Shown: positions 28,759 through 41,600, counted from the first letter of the stretch. The stretch is DNA of 64,000 nucleotides from Punica granatum (GCF_007655135.1 NC_045130.1:12462001-12526000), one strand, 5' to 3'. Notes: generated by a model not told the origin, from the sequence alone. Translations and numbers: made by a program.

Positions 28759-31700
28759 GGGAAAATTACTTGAATGATACAAAACCTTTTAAGTTGTAAT
28801 GCGGATGGTATAAAATCTTTTATTTATTTATTTATAACAATTTGATACAAAACGTGTCAAATTATTTTAATAAAGTACAATCCGTCAATTTCCGTCCACG
28901 TCGTTAATAATTTCTGACATGGCACGTGACGTGGCAAGCCTTATGACACGTGGCTGAATGTCGTTAAGAATATCTGACGTGGCAAGTCTTATGACACGTG
29001 ACTGAAAACTTTTAACATGATATAACAAATGGGTACAAAACCTTATTAAGATGTAACAAATTGGTACAAAACTTTATTAAACTGTAATGAAATGGTACAA
29101 AACTTTTTGTATGATGTAACAAATTGATATAAATAGTGGAACAAATGACAACTACACCTAATTAAAAAAATAAAAGGGGAGATCCCTATTGAATGGTGTT
29201 GCGGGATCTATGCATATCCAACGAGGGAAAGACCCGTATTACGATAATATGGAGTCATATTACCACGAGCGAAAAAAATATCTAATAGTATGAATTTACA
29301 TTATAAATTTTGGTCTCTTTGGATTTCGAGAGAAGTACATAAGTTCGAAAGGAAATATTGGAAGAGAAAATAAAGGGAAGATCTTTGGGAAAATTACTTG
29401 AATGATATAAAACCTTTTAAGTTATAACACGGACGGTACAAAATCTTTTTTTTGGTAACAATTTGATACAAAACGTATCAAATTGTTTCAATCAAGTACA
29501 ATCCGTCAATTTCCATTGACGCCGTTAAGAATTTCTGACGTGGCAAGCCTTATGACACGTGGCTGGATGCCGTTAATAATATCTGACGTGGCACGTGACG
29601 TGGCAAGTCTTATGACACGTGGTTGAAAAATTTTAGCATGATATAACAAATGGGTACAGAACCTTATTAAGATGTAACAAATTGGTACAAAACTTTATTA
29701 AGATATAGCAAATGGGTACAAAACTTTATTAAGATGTAATGAAATGGTACAAAACGTTTTGTATGATGTAACAAATTGATACAAATAGTGGAACAAATGA
29801 TAACTACACCTAATTAAAATAATAAAAGGTGAGATCCGTATTGAATGGTGTTGCGGGATCTATGCATATCCGAAGATGGGAGGACCCGTATTACGATAAT
29901 ATGAAATCATATTACCATGAGCGAAAAAAATATATGGGGGATGTCCCGTTCCTTGAAGAGATGGCTCACGAGGCAGGCTTTCTTGTTGGCGCTCGGATAA
30001 AAAATTGGCCATGAGTCCGAGTGCGAGCCATCTCTTCAAGGAACAGGACATCCCCCAAGTCTTGTCCATAATTGTGACGTTAATTGTGTTAACTTGCCCT
30101 GTCATGAAAAATGGCAAAATTCTCAAGCGACGAGATCGTTACTTGTCACGTCAGAAATTTTTGGAATGAAAGATCTTCCATTTATTTTCTCTTTCAATAT
30201 TTCCTTTCGAACTTATATACTTTCTCTCGAAATCCAGATGGACTAAAATTTATGATGCAAATTCATACAATTAGATTTTTTTTTCGCTCATGGTAATATG
30301 ACAGAAAATTACTTGAATGATAAAAAACCTTTTAAGTTGTAACGCGGATGGTACAAAATCTTTTTTTTTGTAACAATTTGATACAAAACATATCAAATTA
30401 TTTCAATCAAGTACAATCCGTCAATTTCTGTATTATCGTAATACGAGTCTTCCCATCGTTAGATATGCATAGATCCCATAGCACCATTTAATACGGATCT
30501 CCCATTTTATTATTTTAATTAAGTGTAGTTGTCATTTGTTCCGCTATTTGTATCAATTTGTTACATCATACAAAACGTTTTGTACCATTTCGTTACATCT
30601 TAATAAAGTTTTGTACCCATTTGTTACATCTTAATAAAGTTTTGTACTAATTTATTACATCTTAATAAGGTTCTGTACCCATTTGTTACAACATGCTAAA
30701 AGTTTTCAGCCACGTGTCATAAGACTTGCCGCGTCAGATATTCTTAACAGCATTTAGCCACGTGTTATAAGGCTTGCCACGTCAGAAATTCTTAATGGCG
30801 TTGACGGAAATTGACGGATTATACTTTATTGAAACAATTTGATACGTTTTGTATCAAATTGTTACAAAAAAAAAAGATTTTGTACCATCCGCGTTACAAC
30901 TTCAAAGGTTTTGTATGTGTCATATGTTTATTTTTTTAAAATTAATATTTTGGTTTAATCCCGACTGTATGTAGCGGCATTCGTAATTTGTTTAATTGCC
31001 TATTTTCCCGCTGTAAGAATCGAAAATTTGGCTAGAAAACCGTATGTTGTATGGGCTATGGGAGAAAGCAGTTCGGAGTATATATATTTATTTGGATAAG
31101 TTTTGGGGGATATTTTTTTATTGCAGCCATGAAATTGCGAAGTATGATAAGACTTAAAAAGTTTTGTACAATTTCGTTACATCTTAATACAAGTTTTATA
31201 CAAATTTGTTACATCTTAATAAAGTTTTGTACCAATTTGTTGCATTTTAGTAAAGTTTTGTACCAATTTGTTACATCATGCTAAAAGTTTCGAGCTTACA
31301 TATGATTTGACTTGCCACGTCACGTGCCACCTTGCCACGTCACTTGCCAAGTCAACAGGTTTAGACGGCGTTAGCGGAATTTAATGGATTTGACTTTATT
31401 GAAATAATTTAATACGTTTTGTACCAAATTATTACAGAAAAAGATTTTGTACCGTCCTCGTTACAACTTAAAAGATTTTGTATCATCTAAATAATTTTCC
31501 CTTCGAACTTATGCACTTCTCTAGAGGGACCAAAATTTATGATGCAAATTCATACTACCAGATATTTTTTTCGCTCATGATAATATGACTCTATATTATC
31601 GTAATACAGGTCTTCCCATCGTTGGATATGCATAGCACCATTCAATACGGATCTCCCCTTTTATTATTTTAATTAAGTGTAGTTGTCACTTGTTTCGCTA

Positions 31701-32108
31701 TATGTATCAATTTGTTACATCATATAAAACGTTTTGTACCATTTCGTTACATCTTAATAAAGTTTTGTACCCATTTGTTACATCGTAATAAAGTTTTGTA
31801 CAAATTTGTTACATCTTAATAAGGTTATGTACCCATTTGTTACATCATGCTAAAAGTTTTCAATCACGTGTCATAAGACTTGCCACGTCACGTGTCACGT
31901 CAGATATTTTTAACGGCATCCAGTCACGTGTCATAAGGCTTGCCACGTCATATGCTACTTCAGAAATTCTTAACGGCGTCGACGGAAATTAACGAATGGT
32001 ACTTGATTAAAACAATTTGATACGTTTTGTATCAAATTGTTACAAAAAAAATTATGTACCGTTCGCATTACAACTTAAAAGGTTTTGTATCAATCAAGTA
32101 ATTTTTCC
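28759..32108. mobile_element. 3.35-kb nested inverted-repeat (MULE-like) complex
   Basis: The outer ends GGGAAAATTACTTGAATG and its inverted partner CAATCAAGTAATTTTTCC are flanked by the 9-bp near-identical repeats TCTGGCGGA (28750-28758) and TCTCGCGGA (32109-32117). Nine bases is the target duplication of Mutator-like elements. Inside, the terminal module recurs three times forwards (about 28763, 29389, 30302) and three times inverted (ending about 30925, 31500, 32108), each with ACACGTG/CACGTGACGTGGCA-rich sub-repeats. No transposase was seen. It disrupts a sequence that is continuous in the satellite units upstream of AOX copy 3. Confidence 0.75.
29936..30056. repeat. Hairpin with 32-bp arms at 31/32 identity
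   Basis: The arm 29936-29967 and the inverted arm 30025-30056 differ at one base; the left arm begins GGGGGATGTCCCGTTCCTTG. The loop is 57 bp. It is near the middle of the larger inverted-repeat complex. Confidence 0.85.
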
Positions 32109-32554
32109 TCTCGCGGATACTTAACTAGTTTTTGTTAGTTTTTCTCTGGACAGTACTTAACTAGTTGACGGAGCAAAAGTTGGACTTGCCTACCTCTACA
32201 TTATTAGTTCGTGATACTTCACCTTATTATGATGAGAGAAAGAAAAATTGTAGACGAACATGTTAGAAAATTGCCACTTGGCAAACAAATTCAATGACCT
32301 TAGCCCGAATCTGAACCTCCACGCATTATTATCATTTATTAATAATTTTCTTTTGGCCCAAATTGGTATATATTAATTTATTAGTATATATAAAAATAAA
32401 ATTAATCTATGATTTGATAGCTGTATATTTTATATTCTTGCTCCCCAAGAATTATTCTTTGGAATTGCCTTGCCATAATTGGTCACTTTTCGGGCAGAAA
32501 ATACCAAATTACTAAAATGCTAGCGAGGTGCTCAAGGTGTAAATCCCCTATTAC
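32109..32554. repeat. Single diverged copy of the 484-bp satellite unit upstream of AOX copy 2
   Basis: It shares with the 38.7-46.8 kb array, in the same order: TACTTAACTAGTTGAC, ATGACCTTAGCCCGAA, the TTGGTATATATTAATT run and GCTCCCCAAGAA. Its left part is found on the other side of the inserted complex, ending CTGTGTCTGGCGGA at 28758. Confidence 0.65.
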
Positions 32555-32758
32555 CAAAAACCAATTTGGTGTAGCTGTGTTGGTAACACGCTAGTATTTC
32601 AAGTTCTAGGTTAGAGATTTAAAGTACTCCGACTATAGCATCGGATGAGTTGTATTCCTCTGAGCTTAGGCCATCGGTTTTGGTGTAACTATGGCTCAAA
32701 TTAGACATTTTACGCGGGATTCAAATTCTAGGGCTGGCTATGCCGGTTGCCCCCCCGA
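32555..32758 (+). mobile_element. SINE-like insertion with 10-bp target duplication
   Basis: CCCCTATTAC occurs at 32545-32554 and 32759-32768. The 204-bp interior starts with a tRNA-like stretch (GGTGTAGCTGTGTTGGTAAC then TCAAGTTCTAGG). A tRNA-derived SINE is likely, but no A-tail is visible. Confidence 0.45.
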
Positions 32759-34002
32759 CCCCTATTACTTAGCAAAAAATGTCATCGTACCAAAATATAA
32801 TAACTGAAAAATAAATATTGATCTAACATAAATTAAAGTGTTCGAAAGAAACAATCTGAAAGTTGAAACAACTATATTTAAAAAATATACTTGAATTAGC
32901 GGAAATAATTTTTATAAATGCCTATTAAATTTTCAACTATTAAAATTAATTAAATCGTGATTTTCAAATAATTCATTAAACACTACTTTTACTTAAAAAT
33001 CAATAAATAAAAAAGAAGCAATTCTTCAACCATAGCAACCCTCACAAATTAAACATAAGTCTCAAAATGGCACACATATATATCACATTTCCTGCTCGAG
33101 TATGGTACTTCCACATTCCAGTCAAAATTTCATCCAGCCATTAAATTATCATTGACAACATTACAATGAGAAAACATATTTTTCCAAGAAAACTATGCTT
33201 ATATGCATGTAGATGAAGAACGATAATCCTAAAGCGTTTACTAATACGTAAGGCGGGTTCTGCAATGTGCATATCTCTATGTAAAGAGATCGATCAAAAG
33301 AAAATTCTAGGATTTATTGAAGCTTTCTTTCTTCCCGAGTATCGCCTGTCCAATAAGAGGAAATCAAGTTGTCCAATATGGTGCCTATTGTACCAAAATT
33401 TTTTGATGGTCCTATTTCGTCATATAACATGAGATGCAAGAATCAAATTGTAACAAACGAGAGAATGAGTATTAATCACTTAAATAATTATCATAATGAT
33501 TCTCAATTATATAAGTTATTGGTTCTTTTTCACTACATTATTATAATGTAAGGTTATTTAAGATTCTCTTCGATTGCACTGGTATCTTGTCCACGTAATT
33601 GTTAGCCAACTCATACATTCACTCTCAAATGTAAAAATTATCGCATGGTTGCCGAACACACGTAGAATGGTTAATAGCAAATAAGGTATTCTCAATTGAA
33701 CAATTGGGGCAGATCTGCACTGTCCATATAAAATTCGGTACTAGATTTACAAATCTTATGGTCAATGATGAATCAATATTTTTGGGCTATAAGCGAGACA
33801 CATAAATCTAATGAAATAAAATTTTTAATAATTAATAAAGAAGCACGAATGATATCTTGCTCGTAAATTTAATGAAATAAAAATTTTAATAATTAATAAA
33901 GATTACGAATTACGCCATTTGGAATAGAGTGTGAAACCTCTTTTCCCTACGGGATCAGAGGCGAAGAAAAAATAATCCGGACTGACAATATAAAATTGGA
34001 GT

Positions 34003-34031
34003 GTGGGACCCACAGGCGGGAGTTATAAAAA
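34003..34031 (+). promoter_or_regulatory. Core promoter of AOX copy 2: GTGGGACCCAC plus TATA box
   Basis: The palindrome GTGGGACCCAC at 34003-34013 matches the class I TCP factor site (GTGGGNCC) on both strands. TATAAAAA follows at 34024-34031, 107 bp before the ATG. The same pair is kept in front of AOX copies 3 and 4. Confidence 0.7.
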
Positions 34032-34137
34032 CCCGCCAAAAACCCTTACGTTTCCTCGTGAGATAACCAAAGAGCCTTCCGAAACGTCTCTGACAAACAT
34101 CCTCGCAAACCCTTCCACATTCTCGCATCCGTCATAG

Positions 34138-36390
34138 ATGATGATGATCGGCCGCAACGGTGGCAGGCTGGCTGCGGTGGAGCAACGCTTCTTCACCATG
34201 GCGGTCCTGCGCGGGGAAGCTCTGGTGAAGACTGGTCCTGTATGCACAACGACGGTTTCATGGGTCAGGGCTCCTGCGATCAGGCTGAGGAATGAAAGCT
34301 CACTTACTCTAGGAGACAGGGCCGAGCAGTCGTATAGCTGTGATGAGAAGACGGCGGAGGGAACTGGATCAGCGGGAGCAGGCGGTGAAGGGAAAGGGAT
34401 CGTCAGCTATTGGGGCGTATCGGCTGCTAAGGTCACCAAAGAAGATGGAACTAAGTGGAAATGGAACTGTTTCAGGGTATTGGGCTAATTACATTCCTCC
34501 CATCTCTCTATCTCTCTATAGACTTAATATGTTAACTTGTGTGAATCATTGGATCTGAATATTGTTTGTATGAAATTCCTCAGGGTTAATTAGGAGGCCG
34601 AGTATGGTGGCTGGAGGATGCAGCCACGCAATTATTTTTGTCTAACGAAAAGAAATCGTTCAATCCTTAGGAGAAATTTTTGTTTTCGCCCCCGTTTCAT
34701 GTCAGCTCCGATTTTCTCGTAAAAGGGGGCGTATGATATCAGGCGTTGAACGGTATGGTGAAACTATGAAATTCTGTCAACGATTCGATTAGGCATAGAT
34801 GTGATGAAGAAGGCAGACTAGGATTTTCAACATACAAGAGCATCATTCATTAACTGAGCTTTAATATGATACAATCATTTTTACTTGAGTTTCAAATAAT
34901 ATCACATCTATATAGCTCTTATGACCGTTTCATCTGCATCAATTTGGGCCTGGCAAGAAATAGTATCTGGCAGAGGTAGGTTCATCATCTTTATATAACT
35001 CCTCGAGGTCTTAGTGCATGTTGGACCCTTTTTTCTCATATTCTGTCAATCTTTGTAACTGATGAATGCTATGGTTTTGGGGTGAATTGAAGCCATGGGA
35101 GACGTACGAGGCGGACCTGTCAATAGATCTGAAGAAACACCATGCCCCCTTGACCTTCTTGGACAAGCTGGCCTTCTGGACTGTCAAAGCCATGAGATAT
35201 CCTACTGACATTTTCTTTCAGGTAACCTATATTTTGATGTACATATGTTATATGTGGATATTTTTGTTTGACCAGTTCAAAGATAGTCACCATTAATTGA
35301 TACAGAGGTTCTGCTTGGTCTGATTTAATGTGCCAAGCATGAGTTTTTGGATGTGTCGTGCACTGAAGTCATCAAGTTCTACAGTTCATTTAAAAGAGAT
35401 TAGATCACACATCGGTCGATTGGTGATATCACAAATGCATCTATGTTTTAGCATCAACTATTTGCCCTGTTGACATTAGTGCAGCCATGTGCTATCGGCA
35501 TGATTATAGGGGAAAGTAGTTTATTTTTCCCCGAAATTGTACAAGAACGGCTTTCAGAACATAGTATAACAATTCCCTCCATGTAACAGAAAAGGTATGG
35601 TTGCCGAGCAATGATGCTCGAGACAGTGGCGGCAGTGCCCGGGATGGTAGGTGGGATGCTGCTGCACTGCAAGTCCCTGCGCAGGTTCGAGCATAGTGGA
35701 GGATGGATCAAGGCCCTGCTCGAGGAGGCCGAGAATGAGCGCATGCACCTCATGACCTTCATGGAGGTCTCCAATCAACGGTGGTATGAACGGGCCCTCG
35801 TATTTGCAGTGCAGGGCATCTTCTTCAATGCCTACTTCGTCGGGTACATGATCTCCCCCAAGTTTGCGCACCGTGTGGTTGGGTACCTGGAGGAGGAGGC
35901 CATCCACTCTTACACAGAGTTCCTTAAGGAGCTGGACAATGGCAACATCGAGAACGTCCCTGCACCTGCGATTGCTGTTGATTATTGGCGCCTGCCCCCT
36001 GGTTCCACCCTCAGGGATGTCGTAATGGTGGTGAGAGCCGATGAGGCTCACCACCGTGATGTGAACCACTTCGCATCGGTAAGGTTCCTCCCTTGGAAGA
36101 TTCTTTTGCAGCATTGGTTCAGACATTTCTGCATAAATCTGCCTAGATACCATGAGAATAATAGCATCATTACGGTATCATTCCAGTGTAATTCGATTGT
36201 TGTGATCAGCAGCGTACCTAAGATAACCAAATGTGGCTATCGGAATTGGAATCGCATGCACATGCTAGTAGGGTCTATCTGATGTTGTCACTTGTTCCTC
36301 ATTGGCTTTCTTTTGCAATGAACTGTGCAGGACATACACTATCAGGGTTGCGAGCTGAAGGAAGCTCCTGCACCTATCGGCTATCATTGA
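34138..36390 (+). CDS. AOX1: Alternative oxidase, AOX copy 2, 4 exons, 338 aa
   Basis: A mitochondrial ubiquinol oxidase of the AOX1 type. Exons 34138-34476, 35093-35221, 35590-36078 and 36331-36390 join in frame, with exons 2-4 of the standard 129, 489 and 60 nt. Three ATGs in a row start the frame; I use the first. The presequence begins [11 protein letters not shown]. CysI is C111 (WNCFRPW) and CysII C183 ([11 protein letters not shown]). Di-iron ligands E167, E206, H209, E257, E308 and H311 are all present. A small oddity is KRYGCRAMM at the start of exon 3, where the usual residue is Arg. Sequence and flanks are very close to copies 3 and 4, so these are young duplicates. Downstream lies a decayed copy of the HGL1 3' end. 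Confidence 0.95.
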
Positions 36391-36884
36391 GAGGAGAGGT
36401 CTTCGACACCGGAGGGTAGGCGTTGTATGTAGGGAAGTATCTGAATGTGTTCAATTGGTAAACATACCTTCCTAAGTAACGAATAACTCCCATTGCTGGT
36501 TAATGTATTTTCGGGACATCGTCTGTGATGTAAATGCTGTTTCAAGAGTTCATGATCATGAACTCAATTAAGAGCAACGGATTATAGTAAAAGTGCTTGC
36601 GGTAATGGCAACCTGACTCTGTCCATCGCATGTTTGTCTTTTTTTCGTGATCACTCGAGATACATAAAATCCTTTTTTACCCTGCAAGGAATCCAGGAAA
36701 ATGCACGAATGAGAAACATTCACTGTGGAAATATTGATGGAAGCTCTTATCAAGGCGATATTCCCATCGTTATGCATACATTCGGTTGTACACTTTGCAA
36801 GAAACAACAGTGCAGCGGATGATGCCATATGATATATATCCACTTCCATGCTTTGTTTTCTACATTGAAATTCAGCGGATTAAA
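36391..36884. other. 3' flank of AOX copy 2
   Basis: Non-coding. It aligns by eye with the 3' flank of AOX copy 4 (for example CTGAATGTGTTCAATTG and TAAGTAACGA), without the SINE found there. No independent gene is seen. Confidence 0.6.
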
Positions 36885-38530
36885 TCATGGGATGCTTATT
36901 ACCTCGTACTCGTGGTTGTGGAAGATTGTAAGAGGCGACTCCTTCAAAATGGGTCTCTCCTCGGACAACAGCTCCAAGTTAACCATCCTCTACCAGTTCC
37001 TAAGTGGATCATGCACTTGTATGCCTCAGCTCGTGCTGAACAGGTTACTCATCCTGAGCCGAGATATTTGTTGCAGAGCATCCATTCTCCTGAAGTAGAA
37101 ATTGGATACAAAACCATCTTTGTTTCTCTCCACCAACGGTTCATTCATTGATTCATCCTAGGAAGCTCAAAATCATACATATAACATTAGGCATAAGGTC
37201 TCCTGCAAAGGGCCAGATGCAAGGCCAGATTCCACCCATTGCGCAATCGATCGAGGTGAACGAGACAAATGATTCCGTTAGGTGAGCATCGTGTTGGGGG
37301 TATCCCTCCTATTTGGATTTGGAGGAAGAGATGGGCTTAATATTATTGGGGATTTGATCGGGTCTTTAAATTGCCCAAAATCCAACATCGAGAGCTACTC
37401 TTTGTCAGTAATATAATCAAGAATGGGGGGCAGCAAATCAGTTTGCCGCAGAGCAGCCGTATACAAGCTGCAAGGTAGCAGCTAACCAGCTGGAGATCAG
37501 CGGCAGGACAGCAACGGATCAGCACAGAAGCGGAGAAACCTGAGCTGAAGTTCGGGTTGCAGAGGGCAGCGACCAGCAGTAGATTGAGCCTCAATCGGGA
37601 CATAAAATCAACTCTGATCGGGACGAAATTTTGGCAGCGGCCTTGCGACTTTTGGCGCTAGGTTTTGAAGGGTCAGAATATTAATTGGAGCCGTCTAGGT
37701 GCTGTTTCTGATAGTTTTGTTATCCATCTCTTGTAGGCAACGAATTATTGGATTGTTGATCCGAGAGATTTTTCGGTTGAGATTGGTTGATCCAAAGGCT
37801 TGTGCTTGATGAACAAACAAAGTGTAATCACTATAGATATAGTGAAGTTGGATCAGAATCAGTACCGTGGTTTTTCCCATGTTGGAGTTTCTACATTAAA
37901 AATCTTAGTGTTATTCTATATGGAAATAGTGAAGTTGGGTTGGAGTTATTCCTGTAATTTTTCCCACATCGGAGTTTTAACATTAAAAATCTTGGTATTA
38001 ATCTATCTTCCTTATTGTATATTTGAATTATATTTTGATCACACAAGACGAGAAAGAACAACTCGCTGCGTATTGGTGTTTGGTGATTCTTTCTCAACAC
38101 ATAGGTCGGGTGTGCATGTGCTCTCAGGCAAAACCAGCCCGCGTCATAAAAAAATGAACATGTGACGTAACTCGATACCCCGAGAAGTAATTTATCGCAC
38201 TCTCATGCACAAACTGATCATTCAAAATTGATAAAATAAACTGAAAAGGTCTACCATCTCTTTCTTTCCTATGTGATCATGCTGGATTTAAACTTGAAAA
38301 TTTGCAACGTTAGTGTTAATTTCATCTAAACGCGCAAATTCACCTTTTAAAGCAATCGAGTATTTTGAAATCATGCAGAGAGCTCATACCGACATGCTTC
38401 GACGAGTTGAGAAAATTTCATTCTTTTAATTTTCCCAACGGAGGGACTATAAATTCATGAGCTAACCTTGAATAGCCACCTGACCCAGCGCCCGCTTTGC
38501 GGGCTATAATACTAGTGTTAATTCGAAAGA
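36885..38530 (-). pseudogene. Decayed duplicate of the 3' end of the HGL1-type glucosidase gene
   Basis: Three exons of the gene at 59879-64000 have recognisable counterparts. The last exon (194 nt in the intact gene) is here 36885-37089, 205 bp long, with an in-frame TGA where the intact copy has a Leu codon and with shifted frames afterwards. The exon before it (from 37185) has its donor GT changed to TT and is split by a solo LTR at 37292-38099. Part of the next exon is present at 38467-38530, where homology stops. It cannot give a working product. It marks the extent of the segment that was duplicated together with AOX. Confidence 0.85.
37292..38099 (+). mobile_element. Solo LTR (808 bp), Copia-type
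   Basis: The segment starts TGTTGGGGGTATCC and ends TTTCTCAACA, i.e. TG...CA with a short inverted terminus. It is flanked by CATCG (37287-37291) and CATAG (38100-38104), a 5-bp duplication with one mismatch. Inside are GTGGTTTTTCCCATGTTGG and TTAAAAATCTTGGTATTA, a run typical of plant Copia LTRs. The matching exon of the intact HGL1-type gene has no such insert. Confidence 0.8.
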
Positions 38531-38699
38531 TCTCAAAATATATAACAAAGTAGAATCAAGTCAAATGTGTTTACACGCTCATTCAATAACTAATACTCTT
38601 CAATGCACATAACGAGATAAGACTTACCAAAAAATATATAACAATGTAGAACCACCAAAAAATTTCTCAAATCCACCACGCTTTTAGAAAATAATCTCA

Positions 38700-41600
38700 T
38701 CGTCACAATAAAGTTATGTTTATGCCTTTGTGTCTGGCAGATAATAAGTAAGTTTTTGGCCAATACTTAACTCGTTGACAAGCAAAAGTAAGACTAACCA
38801 ACCTTTAAATAAGAGCAAATATTCCGTGGATATTACTGAGTTACTTAGTTGGGTAATACCAAACTAGAATATCTAAAAGTGAAAAATTAGCCCAACAATG
38901 GGTCCACAAATTTTAACGTAAAAATATTTTGATTGGTAAAGTGGATGACTAATACTCAATTAATAATTTCCCTGACTTAAAGAGGAAATGACCTTAGCCC
39001 GAAATCTATCTTTTGCCCCTGCAACTTATTGGTATGTATTAATTTTTTGGCCAAATTGATATATATTAATTAATTACTATATATATATATAATTAATATA
39101 ATAGCCTTCTTGCTTCCCAAGAAAAATTCTCTGGAGGCGCCTTTCCAATTTTATTGTTGCTTGTTTTCGATAATCATTTTTAGTGACTTTTCAGGATGCA
39201 TAAGTTTATACCTTTGTGTCTGGCGGATAATAAGTATATTTTTGGCCAATACTTAACTCGTTGACAAGCAAAAGTAAGACTAACCAACCTCCACATAAGA
39301 GCAAATATTCCGTGGATATTACTGAGTTACTTAGTTGTATAATACCAAACTAGAATGTCTAAAAGTGAAAAATTAGCCCAACAACGGGACCACAAATTTT
39401 CATGTATAAATATTTTGACTGGTAAAGTGGATGAGTAATACTCAATTAATAATTTCCCTGCCATAAGAGGAGATGACCTTAGCCCGAAATCTGTCTATTG
39501 CCCCGACAACTTATTGGTATGCATTAATTTTTTGGCCAAATTGATATAAATTAATTAATTACTATATATAAAAAAATTAATATAATAGCCTTCATGCTTC
39601 CCAAGAAAAATTTTCTCGATCCGCCTTTCCATTTTTATAGTCAATTTTTTTCGATAATCATTTTTAGTGACTTTTCAGGAAACACAAGTTTATGACTTTG
39701 TGTCTGGCGGATAATAAGTATGTTTTTGGCAAATACTTAACATCCACAAGTTTATGACTTTGTGTTAACCAACCTCTACATAAGACCAAATATTCCGTGG
39801 ATGTTACTGAGTTACTTAGTTGTGTAATACCAAACTAGAATGTCTAAAAGTGAAAAATTAGCCCAACAACGGATTCACAAATTTTCACGTATAAATATTT
39901 TGATTGGTAAAGTGGATTAGTAATAAACAATTAATAATTTCCCTGACATAAGAGGTGATGACCTTAGCCCGAAATCTACCTTTTGCCCGTGCAACTTATT
40001 GGTATGTATTAATATTTTGACCAAATAGATATATATTAATTAATTACTATATATAAAAATATTAATTTAATAGCCTTCTTGCTTCCCAAGAAAAACTCAC
40101 TGGAGCCGCCTTTCCATTTTTAAAGTCACTTTTTTTCGATAATCTTTTTTACTGACTTTTCAGGATGCACAAGTTTATGCCTTTGTGTCTACCGGATAAT
40201 AAGTACGTTTTTGGACAATACTTAACTTGTTGACAAGCAAAAGTAAGACTAACAAACCTCTACATAAGAGCAAATATTCCGTGGATATTATTGAGTTACT
40301 TAGCTGTGTAATATCGAACTAGAATGTCTAAAAGTGAAAAATTAGCCAAACAACGGGACCACAAATTTTCACGTATAAATATTTTGATTGGTAAAGTGGA
40401 TTAGTAATACTCAATTAATAATTTCCCAGACATAAGAGGATATGACCATAGCCTGTAATCTATCTTTTGCCCCAGCAATTTATTGGTATGCATTAATGTT
40501 TTGGCCAAATTGAGATATATTAATTAATTACTATATATAAAAAAAAATTAATATAATAGCCTTCTTGCTTCCCAAGAAAAATTCTCTGGAGGCGCCTTTC
40601 CATTTTTATTGTCACTTTTTTTCGAAAATCATTTTTAGTGACTTTTCACGATGCACAAGTTTATGCCTTTGTGTCGGGCAGATAATAAGTATGTTTATGG
40701 CCAATACTTAACTCGTTGACAAGTAAAAGGAAGACTAACCAACTTCCACATAAGAACAAATATATCGTGGATATTATTGAGTTACTTAGTTGTGTAATAG
40801 CAAACTAGAATGTCTAAAAGTGAAAAATTAGCCCAACAACGAGTCCACAAATTTTCACTTATAAATATTTTCATTGGTAAAGTGGATGAGTAATACTCAA
40901 ATAATAATTTCCCAGACATAAGAGGTGATGACCTTAGCCCGAAATCTATCTTTTGCCTCTGCAACTTATTCGTATGTATTAATTTTTTGGCCAAATTGAT
41001 ATATATTAATTAATTAGTATATAAAAAAAATTAACATAACAACCTTTTTGCTTCCCAAGAAAAATTCTCTGGAGGCGCCTTTCCATTTTTATAGTCACCT
41101 TTTTTCGATAGTCATTTTTAGTGAATTTTGAGGATGCATAAATTTATGTCATTGTGTCTGGCGGATAATAAGTATGTTTTTGGCCAATACTTCACTCGTT
41201 GACAAGCAAAAGTAAGACTAACCAACCTCTACATAAGACCAAATATTCCGTGGATATAACTGAGTTACTTAGTTGTGTAATACCAAACTATAATGTCTAA
41301 AAGTGAAAAATCAGACCAACAACGGGTACACAAATTTTCAAATATAAATATTTTGATTAGTAAAGTGGATGAGTAATACTCAATTAATAATATCCCTGAC
41401 ATAAGAGGAGATGACCTTAGCCCAAAATCTATCTTTTGCCCACGCAACTTATTGGTATGTATTAATTTTTTGGCCAAATTGATATATATTAATTAATTAC
41501 TATATATAAAAAAATTAATATATAAGCCTTCTTGCTTCCCAAGAAAAATTTTCTGGATCCGCCTTTCCATTTTTACAGTCACGTTTTTTCGATAATCATT

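Larger units (their letters stand above)
26486..34002. other. Spacer between AOX copies 1 and 2
   Basis: No gene is seen in 7.5 kb. It contains the 3' end of AOX copy 1, a TA run (about 27311-27344), a TRIM at 28021-28579, a 3.35-kb inverted-repeat complex at 28759-32108 inserted into a sequence related to the 38.7-46.8 kb satellite unit, a SINE-like element at 32555, and then promoter-side sequence shared with AOX copies 3 and 4 (for example CAAGAAAACTATGCTTATAT at about 33186). Confidence 0.6.

Noticed and set aside
29829..30014. 61-codon frame and its antisense partner in the inverted-repeat complex
   Set aside because: They lie in the palindromic core of a non-autonomous element and exist on both strands because of the symmetry.
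35554..36153. Long minus-strand frames over AOX exon 3 (also at 25842, 51280 and 58396)
   Set aside because: They are antisense to the highly conserved 489-nt exon and appear in all copies for that reason.
36786..37151. 121-codon plus-strand frame after AOX copy 2
   Set aside because: This stretch is the antisense side of the decayed HGL1 last exon.
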